From: DASRAP01 sp964503275
GTDB taxonomy: Bacteria; Gemmatimonadota; Gemmatimonadetes; Gemmatimonadales; Gemmatimonadaceae
DNA length: 64,000 nt
Direction of reading: 5' to 3'
Assembly (NCBI GenBank): GCA_964503275.1
Contig: CAZCZO010000005.1
Span: forward strand, 62,001 to 126,000
In this document: in pieces, positions 48,539 to 58,285 of the stretch
Layout: the number at the start of each line of letters is the position of its first letter
How positions within the stretch are numbered: the first letter of the stretch is position 1
Notes under the pieces: model-generated
The model's input: the letters and a program-made list of their open reading frames with translations, nothing else
What the model was told of the DNA's origin: nothing
The model's database searches: none
Program-made: the position numbers and the translations under genes

Positions 48539-49236
48539 TCAATCCGGGCGACGATCTGGTCGCGGTAGCGCAGGTCGAGTTCGCGAACGCGATGGCCGCG
48601 TCGCACAAGGTCCGCTTCGACGGGCAGGATCTCCGCGAACCGGTCGGCGCTGACCTGCGGCCCGGTGCGGACGATCACCCCTGCGAGTATGACGCGCATC
48701 CCCCCGTCCGCGTCCCAACGCAGCTCGCTGACCCGGGCGAAGAGCGCCGGCTCGGCCTCGAGCAGGTCCCCCAGCAGGCGCAGGGCGGCACTGTCCTGCC
48801 GTGCGACGAGGGGCAGATCGAGCGGCGTCTGACTGGGGTCGATCGGCAGCGGGCGGGCGCTGCGGTCGATCGGGACGACGCCGTCGGGGGTGTCGAGCAG
48901 GGCGACCGGCAGATTCTCCGTCACCGCGATCACCAGCGTGCCGGGCAGCCGTCGCCGGATGGCCGCCTCGCGGACCTGCGGATGCGCCCGCACGCGCGCC
49001 TCCAGGGGCCCGCGGCGCGCCCAGATCGACGCCGTGGAGTCCAGCGCCAGTGCGGAGAGGATCGCGGCAGGCGGCAGATAGCGGGTCCCCGTGATCTCGA
49101 CGCGGCGCACCCGGAAGTAGTCGAGTTGCTGCAGCCACCACGGGGCGGCCAGCAGCATCAGGAGACCGGCGATGCGCACGACGCGGCGGGCGAGCCGGCG
49201 CCCGCGTCCCGGCGCGGGAGCGGCGGGGGCGGTCAT
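48535..49236 (-). CDS. ftsQ: Cell division protein FtsQ
   Basis: Bitopic divisome scaffold, 233 residues. A short cytoplasmic start (MTAPAAPAPGRGRRLARRVVR) precedes one membrane helix (IAGLLMLLAAPWWL), a POTRA domain beginning YFRVRRVEITGTRYLPPAAILSALAL, and the FtsQ beta domain to the end. ATG 49236 shares ATGA with the murC stop. The upstream open frame is murC shadow. Confidence 0.92.
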   Translation of the reverse strand: MTAPAAPAPGRGRRLARRVVRIAGLLMLLAAPWWLQQLDYFRVRRVEITGTRYLPPAAILSALALDSTASIWARRGPLEARVRAHPQVREAAIRRRLPGTLVIAVTENLPVALLDTPDGVVPIDRSARPLPIDPSQTPLDLPLVARQDSAALRLLGDLLEAEPALFARVSELRWDADGGMRVILAGVIVRTGPQVSADRFAEILPVEADLVRRGHRVRELDLRYRDQIVARIE

Positions 49237-50609
49237 CGCGCCTCGAGGGCGGCGAGCAGCTCCGGCGCGCAGCGGGTGATGTCGCCGGCCCCCACCGTGA
49301 GCACCACATCGCCCGCGCGCAGCCGATCCGCGAGCGCGACGCTCAGCTCGGCGCGCGGCCCTTCCCACCACAGGGCCGCGCCGAGGGCCCGGAGCGGCGC
49401 CGCGATGGTCGCGCTGCTGATGCCGGGGATCGGGGCCTCACGCGCCGGGTAGAGGTCCGCGAGCAGCACCGCGTCGGCCGTGGCGAGCGCCGCGGCGAAC
49501 TCGTCGGCGAAGTCGCGCGTGCGCGAGTACAAGTGCGGCTGGAACGCGAGCACGAGTCGGCGGCCGGGGAAGGCGGCCCGCGCGGCGGCGACCGTCGCGC
49601 GCACCTCGGTCGGATGATGCGCGTAGTCGTCGATGACGTCGATGCCCTGCGATGCGCCGATCCGCTGGAAGCGTCGTTCCACGCCGCGGAACGCGGCCAG
49701 GCCCGGCGCCATGGCCTCGACGGTCGCGCCCCAGAGCAGTCCGACCGCCAGTGCTGCGAGCGCGTTGCGCAGATTGTGATCGCCGGGCACCTGCAGCACG
49801 AGCTCGCCGCGATCCGTGCCGTCGTAGCGCACGATGCACCGCTGCCCCGTGCCCTCGCGGCGCATATCACGCGCGACCAAGCGCGCGTCGGGGGACTGCA
49901 AGCCGTAGCGGACCACCTCGGCGGTGGGCGGCGAGGGCAAGGCATTCGCCCCCGCGTCGTCGGCGCAGTACACGAGATACCGCGCCGGCGCGACATAGGC
50001 CTCGAACGCCGCACGCAGGTCGGCCAGATCACGATAGATGTCGAGGTGATCGGCCTCGAGGTTGGTCACGACCGCGACGGTCGGCGTCAGGGCCAGGAAG
50101 GAGCGATCGTACTCGTCCGCCTCGACCACGAACACGCCATCGCCGCCGCGGCGCAGGTTGCCGTTCCACGCGCTCACGCGGCCACCGACGACGCCCGTGG
50201 GGTCGAGGCCGGCCGCCGCCAGCGCCTCGGTGGTCATCACGGTCGTGGTGGTCTTGCCGTGCGTGCCGGCGATCCCGACCAGCCGCCCCCCGGCGGTCGC
50301 ATCGGCCAACGCCTCGGCGCGCCGGATGACGGGGATGCCGGCCGCGTGCGCGGCCTGGAGCTCGGGATGCGCCAGCGGCACCGCACTCGAGACGACCAGC
50401 GCGCGGTGGCCGCCGATGTGCTGAGCGTCGTGTCCGGTGTGCACGGGAATGCCCAGCGCCTGCAGATCGACGGCGCCGCCCGCCTGTTGGTCGCAGCCGG
50501 TGACTGCCGTCCCACGCCGATGCAGCAACTCCGCCAGTGCGGTCATGCCGGCGCCGGCGATGCCGACGAAATGGACGGGGCGCGGGTCCGACGGATCGAC
50601 GAGGGGCAT
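49233..50609 (-). CDS. murC: UDP-N-acetylmuramate-L-alanine ligase
   Basis: Adds L-Ala to UDP-MurNAc, the first peptide step; 458 residues. VHFVGIAGAGMTALAELL binds the UDP-sugar, IAGTHGKTTTTVM is the ATP loop, EADEYDRSFL and NLEADHLD follow, and DDYAHHPTEV is the MurC C-terminal motif. The ATG at 50609 is 11 bases after the murG stop. In many dcw clusters murB follows murC; here ftsQ does. Confidence 0.96.
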   Translation of the reverse strand: MPLVDPSDPRPVHFVGIAGAGMTALAELLHRRGTAVTGCDQQAGGAVDLQALGIPVHTGHDAQHIGGHRALVVSSAVPLAHPELQAAHAAGIPVIRRAEALADATAGGRLVGIAGTHGKTTTTVMTTEALAAAGLDPTGVVGGRVSAWNGNLRRGGDGVFVVEADEYDRSFLALTPTVAVVTNLEADHLDIYRDLADLRAAFEAYVAPARYLVYCADDAGANALPSPPTAEVVRYGLQSPDARLVARDMRREGTGQRCIVRYDGTDRGELVLQVPGDHNLRNALAALAVGLLWGATVEAMAPGLAAFRGVERRFQRIGASQGIDVIDDYAHHPTEVRATVAAARAAFPGRRLVLAFQPHLYSRTRDFADEFAAALATADAVLLADLYPAREAPIPGISSATIAAPLRALGAALWWEGPRAELSVALADRLRAGDVVLTVGAGDITRCAPELLAALEAR

Positions 50610-50620
50610 CGCGGCGGAAA

Positions 50621-51715
50621 CTAGCGAGTGGCCGGCAGCAACGACACGATGCGTGAGGCGATCTCGGCGGCCGCGTTCGGCTTGGCCAGGGCCAGCGCCC
50701 CGCGCGTCAGCGCCGCACGCCGCGCCGGGTCCTGCACGAGTCCCTCGACCACCGTGGCCACCTGCGCCGCGGTGAGACCACGTTGCGGCAGATGGATGGC
50801 AGCGCAGGCGCGCGCAAGCGCCTCGGCATTCTTGGTCTGATGGTCGGCCGCCGCGCTGGGCAGCGGCACGATGATCATCGGCAGGCCCCAGGCACAGAGT
50901 TCCGCGGTCCCCATCATCCCGCCGCGCACCAGCGCGAGATCCGCGGCGGCGTACGCCGCCGCGATCGGTGCCAGATACGGCACGATGCGCACGGTGGGGC
51001 TCGCCAGTGCGGCGAAGCGATCGTAGGTCGCGCGCCCGGTGGCCCAGAGGAGCGACACGCCGGGCGGCAGCCCGGTGGCGACCCACGCGCCCACGACGGT
51101 GTTCAGCGCGAGCGAGCCCTGGCTACCGCCGAAGATCAGCAGCACCGTGGCGTCGGGCGCGAGTCCCCACTCGCGCCGCGCGGCTGCGGCGTCCGGGCGG
51201 GGCGATGGGGGCGGTTGGATGGGGTTGCCCGTCACGTGATAGCGCGAGGCGGGCCCTGGCAGCGACCGCACCGCGTCGGCGAAGCCGAGGTAGCATTCGG
51301 TCGACCACCGTGCGAAGAGCCGCGCCGCGTGCCCCGGGACGGCATCGCCGATGTGCTGCACGACGGGGACGCCGTGCCGCACCCCCCACGCGAGGGCCGC
51401 CGCGCTCGCGTAGCCTCCGGTGCCCACGACCAGCGCCGGACGCTCCTCGCGCGCCAGCGCCGACACGCCGCGCCACGAGGACCACGCCCCGCGGACCGTG
51501 CGCCAATTCCTCCACAGCTGCGGCCGGTACACCGGATGCAGGTCGAGGAGCGTGTGGGGGAACTCCGTCGTCGGCAGCACCTCGCGCTCGATGCCGCGCC
51601 GGGCGCCGACGAAGTGCGGTCGCAGGTCGGGACGCTGCGCGACCAGCGCACGCGCGATCGCGAGGCCCGGATACAGATGACCGCCGGTGCCGCCGCCGGC
51701 GAACAGGATCCTCAT
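50621..51715 (-). CDS. murG: UDP-GlcNAc transferase MurG
   Basis: Adds GlcNAc to lipid I on the cytoplasmic face to make lipid II; 364 residues. RILFAGGGTGGHLYPGLAIA is the first glycine loop, and FGGSQGSLALN the C-domain one. GGMMGTAELCAWGLPMIIVPLPSAAADHQTKNAEAL is the donor site. The region usually HEQN-x-x-xG reads QHIGDAVPGHAARL (120-133), so the Glu-Gln-Asn is missing. ATG shares ATGA with the ftsW stop. Confidence 0.93.
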   Translation of the reverse strand: MRILFAGGGTGGHLYPGLAIARALVAQRPDLRPHFVGARRGIEREVLPTTEFPHTLLDLHPVYRPQLWRNWRTVRGAWSSWRGVSALAREERPALVVGTGGYASAAALAWGVRHGVPVVQHIGDAVPGHAARLFARWSTECYLGFADAVRSLPGPASRYHVTGNPIQPPPSPRPDAAAARREWGLAPDATVLLIFGGSQGSLALNTVVGAWVATGLPPGVSLLWATGRATYDRFAALASPTVRIVPYLAPIAAAYAAADLALVRGGMMGTAELCAWGLPMIIVPLPSAAADHQTKNAEALARACAAIHLPQRGLTAAQVATVVEGLVQDPARRAALTRGALALAKPNAAAEIASRIVSLLPATR

Positions 51716-52884
51716 CGCACCGCGACCGCGAGCGGATCGGTGGCCTGCGCGCCAAGGACCCGCTCCCGCTGACTGCCGATGGCGCAGAGGATGCCGGTCG
51801 AGAGGAGCGAGAGCAGCAGGTTCGAGCGCCCGTACGAGATGAACGGCAAGGTCAGGCCGGTGGTGGGCAAGAGCCCGATGACCACACCGAGGTGCACGTA
51901 GGCGGTGACCAGCAGGTTCACCGTGAGCCCGACGGCCACCAGTCGTTGGAACGGCGACACCGCCTGCGCGGCGATCCGGAAACCCAAGGCGCCGTACACC
52001 GCATACAGCGCGGTGACGAAGACCATGCCGAGCAGCCCCCACTCCTCGGCGATGATGCTGCCAACGAAGTCCGTGTAGGAGAAGAGCACGTAGCCCATCT
52101 GCTGCCGCCCCTCACCGAAGCCGACACCGAACAGGCCACCGCTCCCCGCCGCGACGAGCGACTGCGTGAGCTGGTAGAGCTTGTCGGCGGAGGCGGCCGC
52201 CATAGGATTGAGGAAAGCGATGATGCGGTCGCGCGCGTAGCCGCTGGTCCCCACGAAGGCCCAGAGCGCGGGGACGGCCAGCACGCCGAGGAAGATGAAG
52301 TGCCCGATGCGCGCGCCACCGGCGAAGAGCACCACGGCCATCAGCAACACGAAGTGGCCGACCACGGAGTAGTCGGGTTGGGCGTACGCGACCGCCGACA
52401 GCACGCCGATCACGGCCAAGAATGGCAGCAGGCCCCGCGACATGCGCTGCAGGCCGGCTTCGCCCTTCTTCACGACCAGCATGGCCGTCCAGATCACCAC
52501 CGCGAGCTTGGCGAACTCCGACGGCTGGAGCCCCGAGCCGAACAGGAAGCGCCGCGAACCGTAGGTCTCGCTCATACCGGGCAGGATGGTCGCGATCATC
52601 GCGCCGATCGCGACGAGCATCACGGGCCAGCCGTGGGTGCGCCAGCGCTCGGGATCGAGCTTCGCGCAGAGCATGAAGAGCAGGACCCCGGCCCCCGCTC
52701 CGAGCAGTTGGCGCAGGAAGAAATAGGCCCCGGGCCGCCCGGCGCGCATCGCCTCGTAGGCACTGGCGCTGTAGAGCACGGCCAAGCCGAAGGCGAGCAG
52801 GATCGCGGTGACGATGACAAGCGCCCGGGCCTCGACGCCCATCCGCAGGCGCACCCGCTCGTGCACGAGGGTCGCGGCGGTCAT
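51712..52884 (-). CDS. ftsW: Lipid II polymerase FtsW
   Basis: SEDS-family septal glycosyltransferase with about ten membrane helices; 390 residues. Recognisable parts are LAFGLAVLYSASAYEA, YGSRRFLFGSGLQPSEFAKLAVVIWTA, AQPDYSVVGHFVLLMAVVLFAGG and LLPTTGLTLPFISYGRSNLLLSLLSTGILCAI. It works with the FtsI protein encoded further upstream in the cluster. ATG shares ATGA with murD stop. Confidence 0.95.
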   Translation of the reverse strand: MTAATLVHERVRLRMGVEARALVIVTAILLAFGLAVLYSASAYEAMRAGRPGAYFFLRQLLGAGAGVLLFMLCAKLDPERWRTHGWPVMLVAIGAMIATILPGMSETYGSRRFLFGSGLQPSEFAKLAVVIWTAMLVVKKGEAGLQRMSRGLLPFLAVIGVLSAVAYAQPDYSVVGHFVLLMAVVLFAGGARIGHFIFLGVLAVPALWAFVGTSGYARDRIIAFLNPMAAASADKLYQLTQSLVAAGSGGLFGVGFGEGRQQMGYVLFSYTDFVGSIIAEEWGLLGMVFVTALYAVYGALGFRIAAQAVSPFQRLVAVGLTVNLLVTAYVHLGVVIGLLPTTGLTLPFISYGRSNLLLSLLSTGILCAIGSQRERVLGAQATDPLAVAVR

Positions 52885-54248
52885 CGGGACACCGCGAGGC
52901 GCCGGAACTCCGCGCCACGCACCTCATAGTTCTCGAACATGTCGAAGCTGGAACAGGCCGGGGAGAGGAGCACGACGTCGCCCCGCTGCGCCCGCGCGCG
53001 GGCGCGGGCGATGACCGAGCGGAAGTCCCCGTCGCACCGCTCCACGGGCACCACGTTGCCGAGATCGGCCTCGATCAGCGGGGCCGCCTCGCCGAACGCG
53101 ATGATGTGCCGCACCCACGGGGTGAGCAGCGGCGCCAGCGCCCGGTAGCTGCTGCCCTTGTGCCGCCCACCGAGCAACAAGATGGTGGGGCGTGCCATGC
53201 CGGCCACGGCCACGGCGGTGGAGTCGACATTGGTCGCCTTGGAGTCGTTGATCCAGAGCACGCCATCGACCTCCCCCACGGGCTCGAGCCGGTGCGTCAG
53301 CGCGCGGAAGCTGCGGAGTCCCTCGGCGATGCGCGCCCGCGCGTCCGGGTGCGCGTGCGCGGGATCGGCCCGGGTCACCGCGAGCGCGGCGGCGAGGGCG
53401 TTGGCGACGTTGTGGTCTCCCAGCAACGCCAGCTCCGCACGGTGCAGCAGCACCTCGTGGTCGAGGATGAGCTCGCCGACATCGCGGTCATACCACGCAT
53501 CGGCGTCGCGAGCGTTCGTGCTGAACGTCGCGTGATGGCCCGCGACCCCCTCGACCATGGTGCGCACGGCCGCCTGGTCCGCGTTGCTCACCCACTGCGA
53601 CGCGGCCGACGCATGCCGGAACAGCCGCGCTTTGTCCGCGTAGTAGTCCTCGACCGACGGGTAACGGTCCAGGTGATCCGGCGACAGCGTCGTGAGCACG
53701 CCGACCCGCGGGGCGAGGCGCTGGGTATCGTGCAACTGGAACGACGACACCTCGAGCGCGAACCACGCCGGCGGGTGCGGCCGCCGCGCGAAGGTGGACA
53801 GCGGTGTGCCGATGTTGCCGGCCGCGACGGCGTCGCAGCCCACCGCCTGCAGCAGGTGTGCGATGAGCGCCGTCGTCGTGGTCTTGCCGTTGGTGCCCGT
53901 GATCGCGATGAGGTTCGCCTGCGGCAGGACCGTCAGGGCGATGTCGAGTTCGCTGACGATCCCGACGCCGGCCTCGCGGGCGGCCACGAGCGGCGGGGCC
54001 TCGGGCGGCACGCCCGGGCTCACCACCAGCACGGCGGCGCGGGCGATGCGGGCGAGATCGTGCCCGCCCACCTGCACATCGATCATGGCCCCTGCGATCG
54101 CGGTCGCCGCGTCGGCGGTCGCCGGCGCGTCACTGCGATCCGACGCGTACACCCGCACGCCGTGCTCGGCCAAGAGCAACGCCGCCGCGCGTCCGCTGCG
54201 TCCCAACCCGATCACCGCCGCCTCGCGCCCACGCCATGCCGCGAACAT
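52881..54248 (-). CDS. murD: UDP-MurNAc-L-alanine-D-glutamate ligase
   Basis: Adds D-Glu to UDP-MurNAc-Ala; 455 residues. AAVIGLGRSGRAAALLL is the N-domain, AITGTNGKTTTTALIAHLL the ATP loop, LEVSSFQL and LSPDHLDRYPSVEDYYADKARLF the central domain, and WINDSKATNVDSTAVA the C-domain. The ATG overlaps the mraY stop by one base (TGATG). Confidence 0.96.
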   Translation of the reverse strand: MFAAWRGREAAVIGLGRSGRAAALLLAEHGVRVYASDRSDAPATADAATAIAGAMIDVQVGGHDLARIARAAVLVVSPGVPPEAPPLVAAREAGVGIVSELDIALTVLPQANLIAITGTNGKTTTTALIAHLLQAVGCDAVAAGNIGTPLSTFARRPHPPAWFALEVSSFQLHDTQRLAPRVGVLTTLSPDHLDRYPSVEDYYADKARLFRHASAASQWVSNADQAAVRTMVEGVAGHHATFSTNARDADAWYDRDVGELILDHEVLLHRAELALLGDHNVANALAAALAVTRADPAHAHPDARARIAEGLRSFRALTHRLEPVGEVDGVLWINDSKATNVDSTAVAVAGMARPTILLLGGRHKGSSYRALAPLLTPWVRHIIAFGEAAPLIEADLGNVVPVERCDGDFRSVIARARARAQRGDVVLLSPACSSFDMFENYEVRGAEFRRLAVSR

Positions 54249-55390
54249 CAGCGCACCTTGAGCGAGGTCAGCGCGAGGAACGCGCAGAGGATGCCGATGA
54301 TCCAGAAGCGGGTGACCACCTGCGGCTCGGACCAGCCGGACAATTCGAAGTGGTGATGGATCGGTGCCCGCCGGAACAGGCGGTGCTGCTGCGCGTACAC
54401 CGCGCCGTGGCGGCGTCGACGGTACTTGAAGACCAAGCGCTGCAGGATCACCGAGATCGTCTCGACGACGAACACGCCGCCGATCATCAGCAGGAGCAAC
54501 TCACTCTTGAGGAGGATGCCCATCACCCCCAGGGCACCGCCCAGTGCCAGTGAGCCGGTGTCGCCCATGAAGACCTGCGCCGGATGCGCATTGTACCACA
54601 GGAAGCCCACCGACGCGCCGAAGAACGCCAGGCAGAAGATGGTGAGCTCGGCCGAGCCCCGCAGGTACAGCACGCCGAGATACTCCGCGGCATCCACCCG
54701 ACCCATGACATACGCGAAGAAGGCGAAGGTCGCGATCGCGATGCCGGTGAGCCCAGCCGCGAGGCCATCGAGCCCGTCCGTGAGGTTGACGGCGTTGCTG
54801 GTCCCCGTGAGCACGAACGCGACGAAGGCGACGTAGCACCAGCCCAGGGCCGCGCTCGTCGGCACCACCAGCACGTCCTTCACGAAGGGCAGCGTCGTCG
54901 AGGCGCCCGGCCACTGCGTCAGCGGCTCCTGCCACAGGTACAGCCCCAGCAACACGCCGATGGTCACCTGCCCGACGAGCTTGTAGCGCTCGACCAAGCC
55001 CTTGTTCTCCTTGCCCTCCCGCTTCTGCTTGAGCTTGAGGTAGTCGTCGAGGAAGCCGATCGCGCCCATCCACGTGGTCACCACCAGCGCGAGGATCACG
55101 AACGTGTTGTCGAGCCGCGCCCAGAGCAGCGTGGGGATCACGCCGGCCGCGAGGATGATCACGCCCCCCATGGTCGGCGTCGCCGCCTTGAACTGATGCG
55201 TGTCCGGCGTGCCTTCGCGGATGACCTGCACCACGGCCGTGCGGCGCAGCCATCGGATGAACCAGGGGCCCACCAGGAACGTCATCACCAGCGCCGTGAC
55301 CGCAGCGCCGACCGCTCGGAAGGTGATGTAGTTGAACAGGTTGAACGGCGTGAACCAGCCCGACAACGGCGTCAGCAGATGGTAGAGCAC
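54248..55390 (-). CDS. mraY: Phospho-N-acetylmuramoyl-pentapeptide transferase MraY
   Basis: Transfers phospho-MurNAc-pentapeptide to undecaprenyl phosphate to make lipid I, in the inner membrane. From GTG 55390 it has 380 residues and ten helices. TPTMGGVIILAAG, GFLDDYLKLKQKRE, NAVNLTDGLDGLAAGL, FMGDTGSLALGG and FRRAPIHHHFEL (the metal/HHH motif) are present. The ORF upstream of the GTG has no helix and is not counted. The 73-base gap to murF (55391-55463) has no obvious promoter. Confidence 0.95.
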   Translation of the reverse strand: MLYHLLTPLSGWFTPFNLFNYITFRAVGAAVTALVMTFLVGPWFIRWLRRTAVVQVIREGTPDTHQFKAATPTMGGVIILAAGVIPTLLWARLDNTFVILALVVTTWMGAIGFLDDYLKLKQKREGKENKGLVERYKLVGQVTIGVLLGLYLWQEPLTQWPGASTTLPFVKDVLVVPTSAALGWCYVAFVAFVLTGTSNAVNLTDGLDGLAAGLTGIAIATFAFFAYVMGRVDAAEYLGVLYLRGSAELTIFCLAFFGASVGFLWYNAHPAQVFMGDTGSLALGGALGVMGILLKSELLLLMIGGVFVVETISVILQRLVFKYRRRRHGAVYAQQHRLFRRAPIHHHFELSGWSEPQVVTRFWIIGILCAFLALTSLKVR

Positions 55391-55463
55391 GGGGCAGCGA
55401 GGAAAGACGCGAGAGGGCGACCGCGGCGCGCGGGGCGTACAGGTATGACGGTTCGACCCCGGC

Positions 55464-56816
55464 TTACGCCACGCCCGCCCAGGCGAGGATCGCCGGACGT
55501 GCGCGCTCCATGCGCTCCCCCCGCGATCCCTTGAGCAGGATGGCACTGTCGGGCGACAGCCTCGGGGCCATCGCCGCCCACACGGCGGCGGGGTCGGGGC
55601 CTTCGATCACCCGCGGATCGTCGGGCGCGACCCGGCGCGCCGCCTCGGCCGCGGCCCCGGTGAGGCCCAGCCACGCGATCCCCGAGGCCAGCGCCTCGCG
55701 GACCAGCGCCTCATGCAGCCGGTCGGCGTGGACGCCCATCTCGCGCATGCCACCCAGCAGCGCGACCCGCGGTCGCGGCCCGGCGATGGCCGCGAGGGTC
55801 GCGAAGGCCGCCCGCATCGACGCGGGGTTGGCGTTGTAGGCATCGTCGAGCAGCAGCGCCGCGCCCAGGGCCTCCACCGCCGAGCGCATGGGCGCGAGGC
55901 GCGTGCGCGCGAGTCCCTCCGCGAAGGCCGCGTCGCTCACCCCGTACACCCGGGCCACGGCCAGCGCGAGCATCGTGTTCTCGGCATTGTGCACGCCGGG
56001 CGCGGGGACGTCGATCCGCCGCTCGCCGAGCTGCAGCCAGGCGCAGCCGTCGGCCCGCATGCCCCACGCGTCAGGGCGGACGTCGCCCGACTCCAAGCCG
56101 GCGGTCAGCACGCGGCGGGCGCGCGCCGTCGCCTCGGCGACGATCGCGGGGTCGGTCGCCGGTACCACCGCGATGGCGACGCCGTCGCAGAGCGAGAGTT
56201 CCTCGGCCATCACGCCGGCGAGGTCGCCGAAGCCCTCGAGGTGCTCCTCCTGGACCGACGTGATCACGGCGAGGTCGGGCTCTGCGATGTCGCGAAGCCG
56301 GGCGATCTCGCCGGGGTGGTTCGTCCCCACCTCCACGACCTGGAGATCGACGCTGCCCGGCGCCTCCAGCAGCGTCAGCGGGACGCCGACCTGATTGTTG
56401 TGGTTCGCGCGCGTGGCGTGCACCTCGTACACGGCCGACAGCGCGGCCCGCACGAGCTCCTTGGTGGTCGTCTTCCCATTGGACCCCCCGATGGCGATGA
56501 CCGGCGCACCCCAAGCCTGACGCTGCGCCCGTGCCAGCGCTCCCAACGCCACCAGCGTGTCGTCCACCGCGAGTACGGGGACTCCCGACCCGGCGCCCCG
56601 CGCCGCGTCGTGCACGACCAACGCGGGGGCACCAGCGCGCACCGCGTCGGCCAGATGATCGTGGGCGTCGAACCGCTCGCCCACCAGCGCGACGAACAGC
56701 GCCCCGGGGGCGAGGGTCCGCGTGTCGGTGCTGATCCCGCTGAGCGGGCGGTCGTCGAGGGCGGGGTGACCAAGGACCGCGCCGACGCGCGCGAGGGTCC
56801 AGAACGAGGTGATCAC
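55464..56816 (-). CDS. murF: UDP-MurNAc-tripeptide-D-alanyl-D-alanine ligase
   Basis: Adds D-Ala-D-Ala to the UDP-MurNAc-tripeptide; 450 residues, GTG start that shares GTGA with murE. IAIGGSNGKTTTKELVRAAL is the ATP loop, THPGEI-like TNHPGEIARLRDIAEPD and VQEEHLEGFGDLAGVMAEE follow, and LLDDAYNANPASMRAAF and GGMREMG mark the C-domain. Confidence 0.95.
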   Translation of the reverse strand: MITSFWTLARVGAVLGHPALDDRPLSGISTDTRTLAPGALFVALVGERFDAHDHLADAVRAGAPALVVHDAARGAGSGVPVLAVDDTLVALGALARAQRQAWGAPVIAIGGSNGKTTTKELVRAALSAVYEVHATRANHNNQVGVPLTLLEAPGSVDLQVVEVGTNHPGEIARLRDIAEPDLAVITSVQEEHLEGFGDLAGVMAEELSLCDGVAIAVVPATDPAIVAEATARARRVLTAGLESGDVRPDAWGMRADGCAWLQLGERRIDVPAPGVHNAENTMLALAVARVYGVSDAAFAEGLARTRLAPMRSAVEALGAALLLDDAYNANPASMRAAFATLAAIAGPRPRVALLGGMREMGVHADRLHEALVREALASGIAWLGLTGAAAEAARRVAPDDPRVIEGPDPAAVWAAMAPRLSPDSAILLKGSRGERMERARPAILAWAGVA

Positions 56817-58285
56817 AGCGATGGGGCGAGGAGAGAGGCGACGATCTCGGCTTCGTCGAAGGGATACGTCGAGGTGCCCCGGATCTGGTAGGTCTCGTGC
56901 CCCTTGCCTGCCAGCAACACCAGGTCGCGCTCGGGATCCGCGGTCTCCAGCGCCCGGGCGATGGCGGCGCGACGATCCTCGATGCGCTCCGCACGGCCGG
57001 CCGGCATCCCCGCGACGATGTCATCGAGGATGCGCTCGGGGTCCTCGGTGCGCGGGTTGTCGCTGGTGACGATCACGATGTCCGCCCGGTCGGCCGCGAC
57101 CCGCCCCATCAGGGGTCGTTTGCCGGGATCCCGATCGCCGCCGCACCCGAACACCACGATGAGGCGCCCCCCGGGCACGACGGGGCGCACGGCGTCGAGG
57201 GCGCGGGCGAGCGCGTCGGGCGTGTGCGCATAGTCGCGCAGCACCAGCGGCCGCGTGGCGAGGCGCTCCAGCCGGCCTGGAACTTGAGGCGCGGTCGCGA
57301 GGCGCGCGGCGATCCGTTCGAGCGGCAGCCCCAGCGCCACGGCCACGCCCGCCGCCCCGATCGCGTTGTCGACGTTGAATGCCCCGAGCAGCGGCAGTCG
57401 CACGCGCACGCGCCCGTGCGGTGCTTCGAGCGTGAACTGCGTCCCCGCATCGGCCACCTCGACATCGACCGCGCGGAGCTCGGCGGCCGCGACCGTGCCG
57501 ACCAGCAGCCGTTGCGGGCCTGCGGGGAGCGCCTGCCACGCGGCATCGTCCGCGTTGATCACCGCGGTGCCGTGCGGGGCGATCAACGACACGAGGTGCG
57601 CCTTGGCCGCGAAGTACGCCTCGAGCGTGCCGTGATAGTCGAGATGATCGCGGGTGAAGTTCGTGAACAGCGCGGCCGCGAAGCGCAGCGACTCGACGCG
57701 CTGCTGGTCGAGGGCATGCGAGGAGGTCTCCATCGCCACGGTGCGCACACCCGCGTCGACCAGTGCCCGCAGGATGCGCTGGAGCTCCACCGGCCCGGGG
57801 GTGGTCAGCCCGCCCCCACCCGGCAGCGGCGACCCAGGCGACCCGAGGAGCACGCCCAGCGTCCCGATGGACGCCGCGGGAGCGTCGGCCTCGTGCAGCA
57901 GGTGGCGCAACAGGCCCACGGTGGTCGTCTTGCCGTTCGTGCCGGTGACGGCGACCAAACGCAGCGCGGCGGCGGGCTGATCGTACGCGGCCGCCGCAGC
58001 GATCGCCGCCGCGCGTCGACTGTCGCGCACGACCACGGCGGCGCCACGCAGCGCGCCGGTCGACTCGACGACGACGACGCTCGCCCCGCGCGCGAGCGCG
58101 GCGTCCACGTAGTCATGCCCGTCGGCGACCGCGCCGCGCACGGCGAGGAACAGGCCGCCGTCGACCACGCGGCGTGAGTCGTCGGTGATCGCGGTGATGT
58201 CGGCGGGCAGCGGGCCGTGGACCGCGGCGAGTTCGTCGGCCGCGCGCAGCGCGTCGACCACGCGCCCCAGTGCGCCCGCGTTCAT
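56813..58285 (-). CDS. murE: UDP-MurNAc-Ala-Glu-2,6-diaminopimelate ligase
   Basis: Adds the third amino acid to the muropeptide. TDDSRRVVDGGLFLAVRG is the UDP-sugar domain, VTGTNGKTTTVGLLRHLL the ATP loop, and TSDNPRTEDPERILDDI has the DNPR motif typical of meso-diaminopimelate-using enzymes. Product 490 residues. The frame opens at ATG 58300, but ATG 58285 shares ATGA with the ftsI stop, as most neighbours do, and loses only five residues. Confidence 0.95.
   Translation of the reverse strand: MNAGALGRVVDALRAADELAAVHGPLPADITAITDDSRRVVDGGLFLAVRGAVADGHDYVDAALARGASVVVVESTGALRGAAVVVRDSRRAAAIAAAAAYDQPAAALRLVAVTGTNGKTTTVGLLRHLLHEADAPAASIGTLGVLLGSPGSPLPGGGGLTTPGPVELQRILRALVDAGVRTVAMETSSHALDQQRVESLRFAAALFTNFTRDHLDYHGTLEAYFAAKAHLVSLIAPHGTAVINADDAAWQALPAGPQRLLVGTVAAAELRAVDVEVADAGTQFTLEAPHGRVRVRLPLLGAFNVDNAIGAAGVAVALGLPLERIAARLATAPQVPGRLERLATRPLVLRDYAHTPDALARALDAVRPVVPGGRLIVVFGCGGDRDPGKRPLMGRVAADRADIVIVTSDNPRTEDPERILDDIVAGMPAGRAERIEDRRAAIARALETADPERDLVLLAGKGHETYQIRGTSTYPFDEAEIVASLLAPSL

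Noticed and set aside
49233..51086. Longer murC start upstream of 50609
   Set aside because: The extra residues shadow murG; MurC similarity begins at MPLVDPSDPRPVHFVGIAG.
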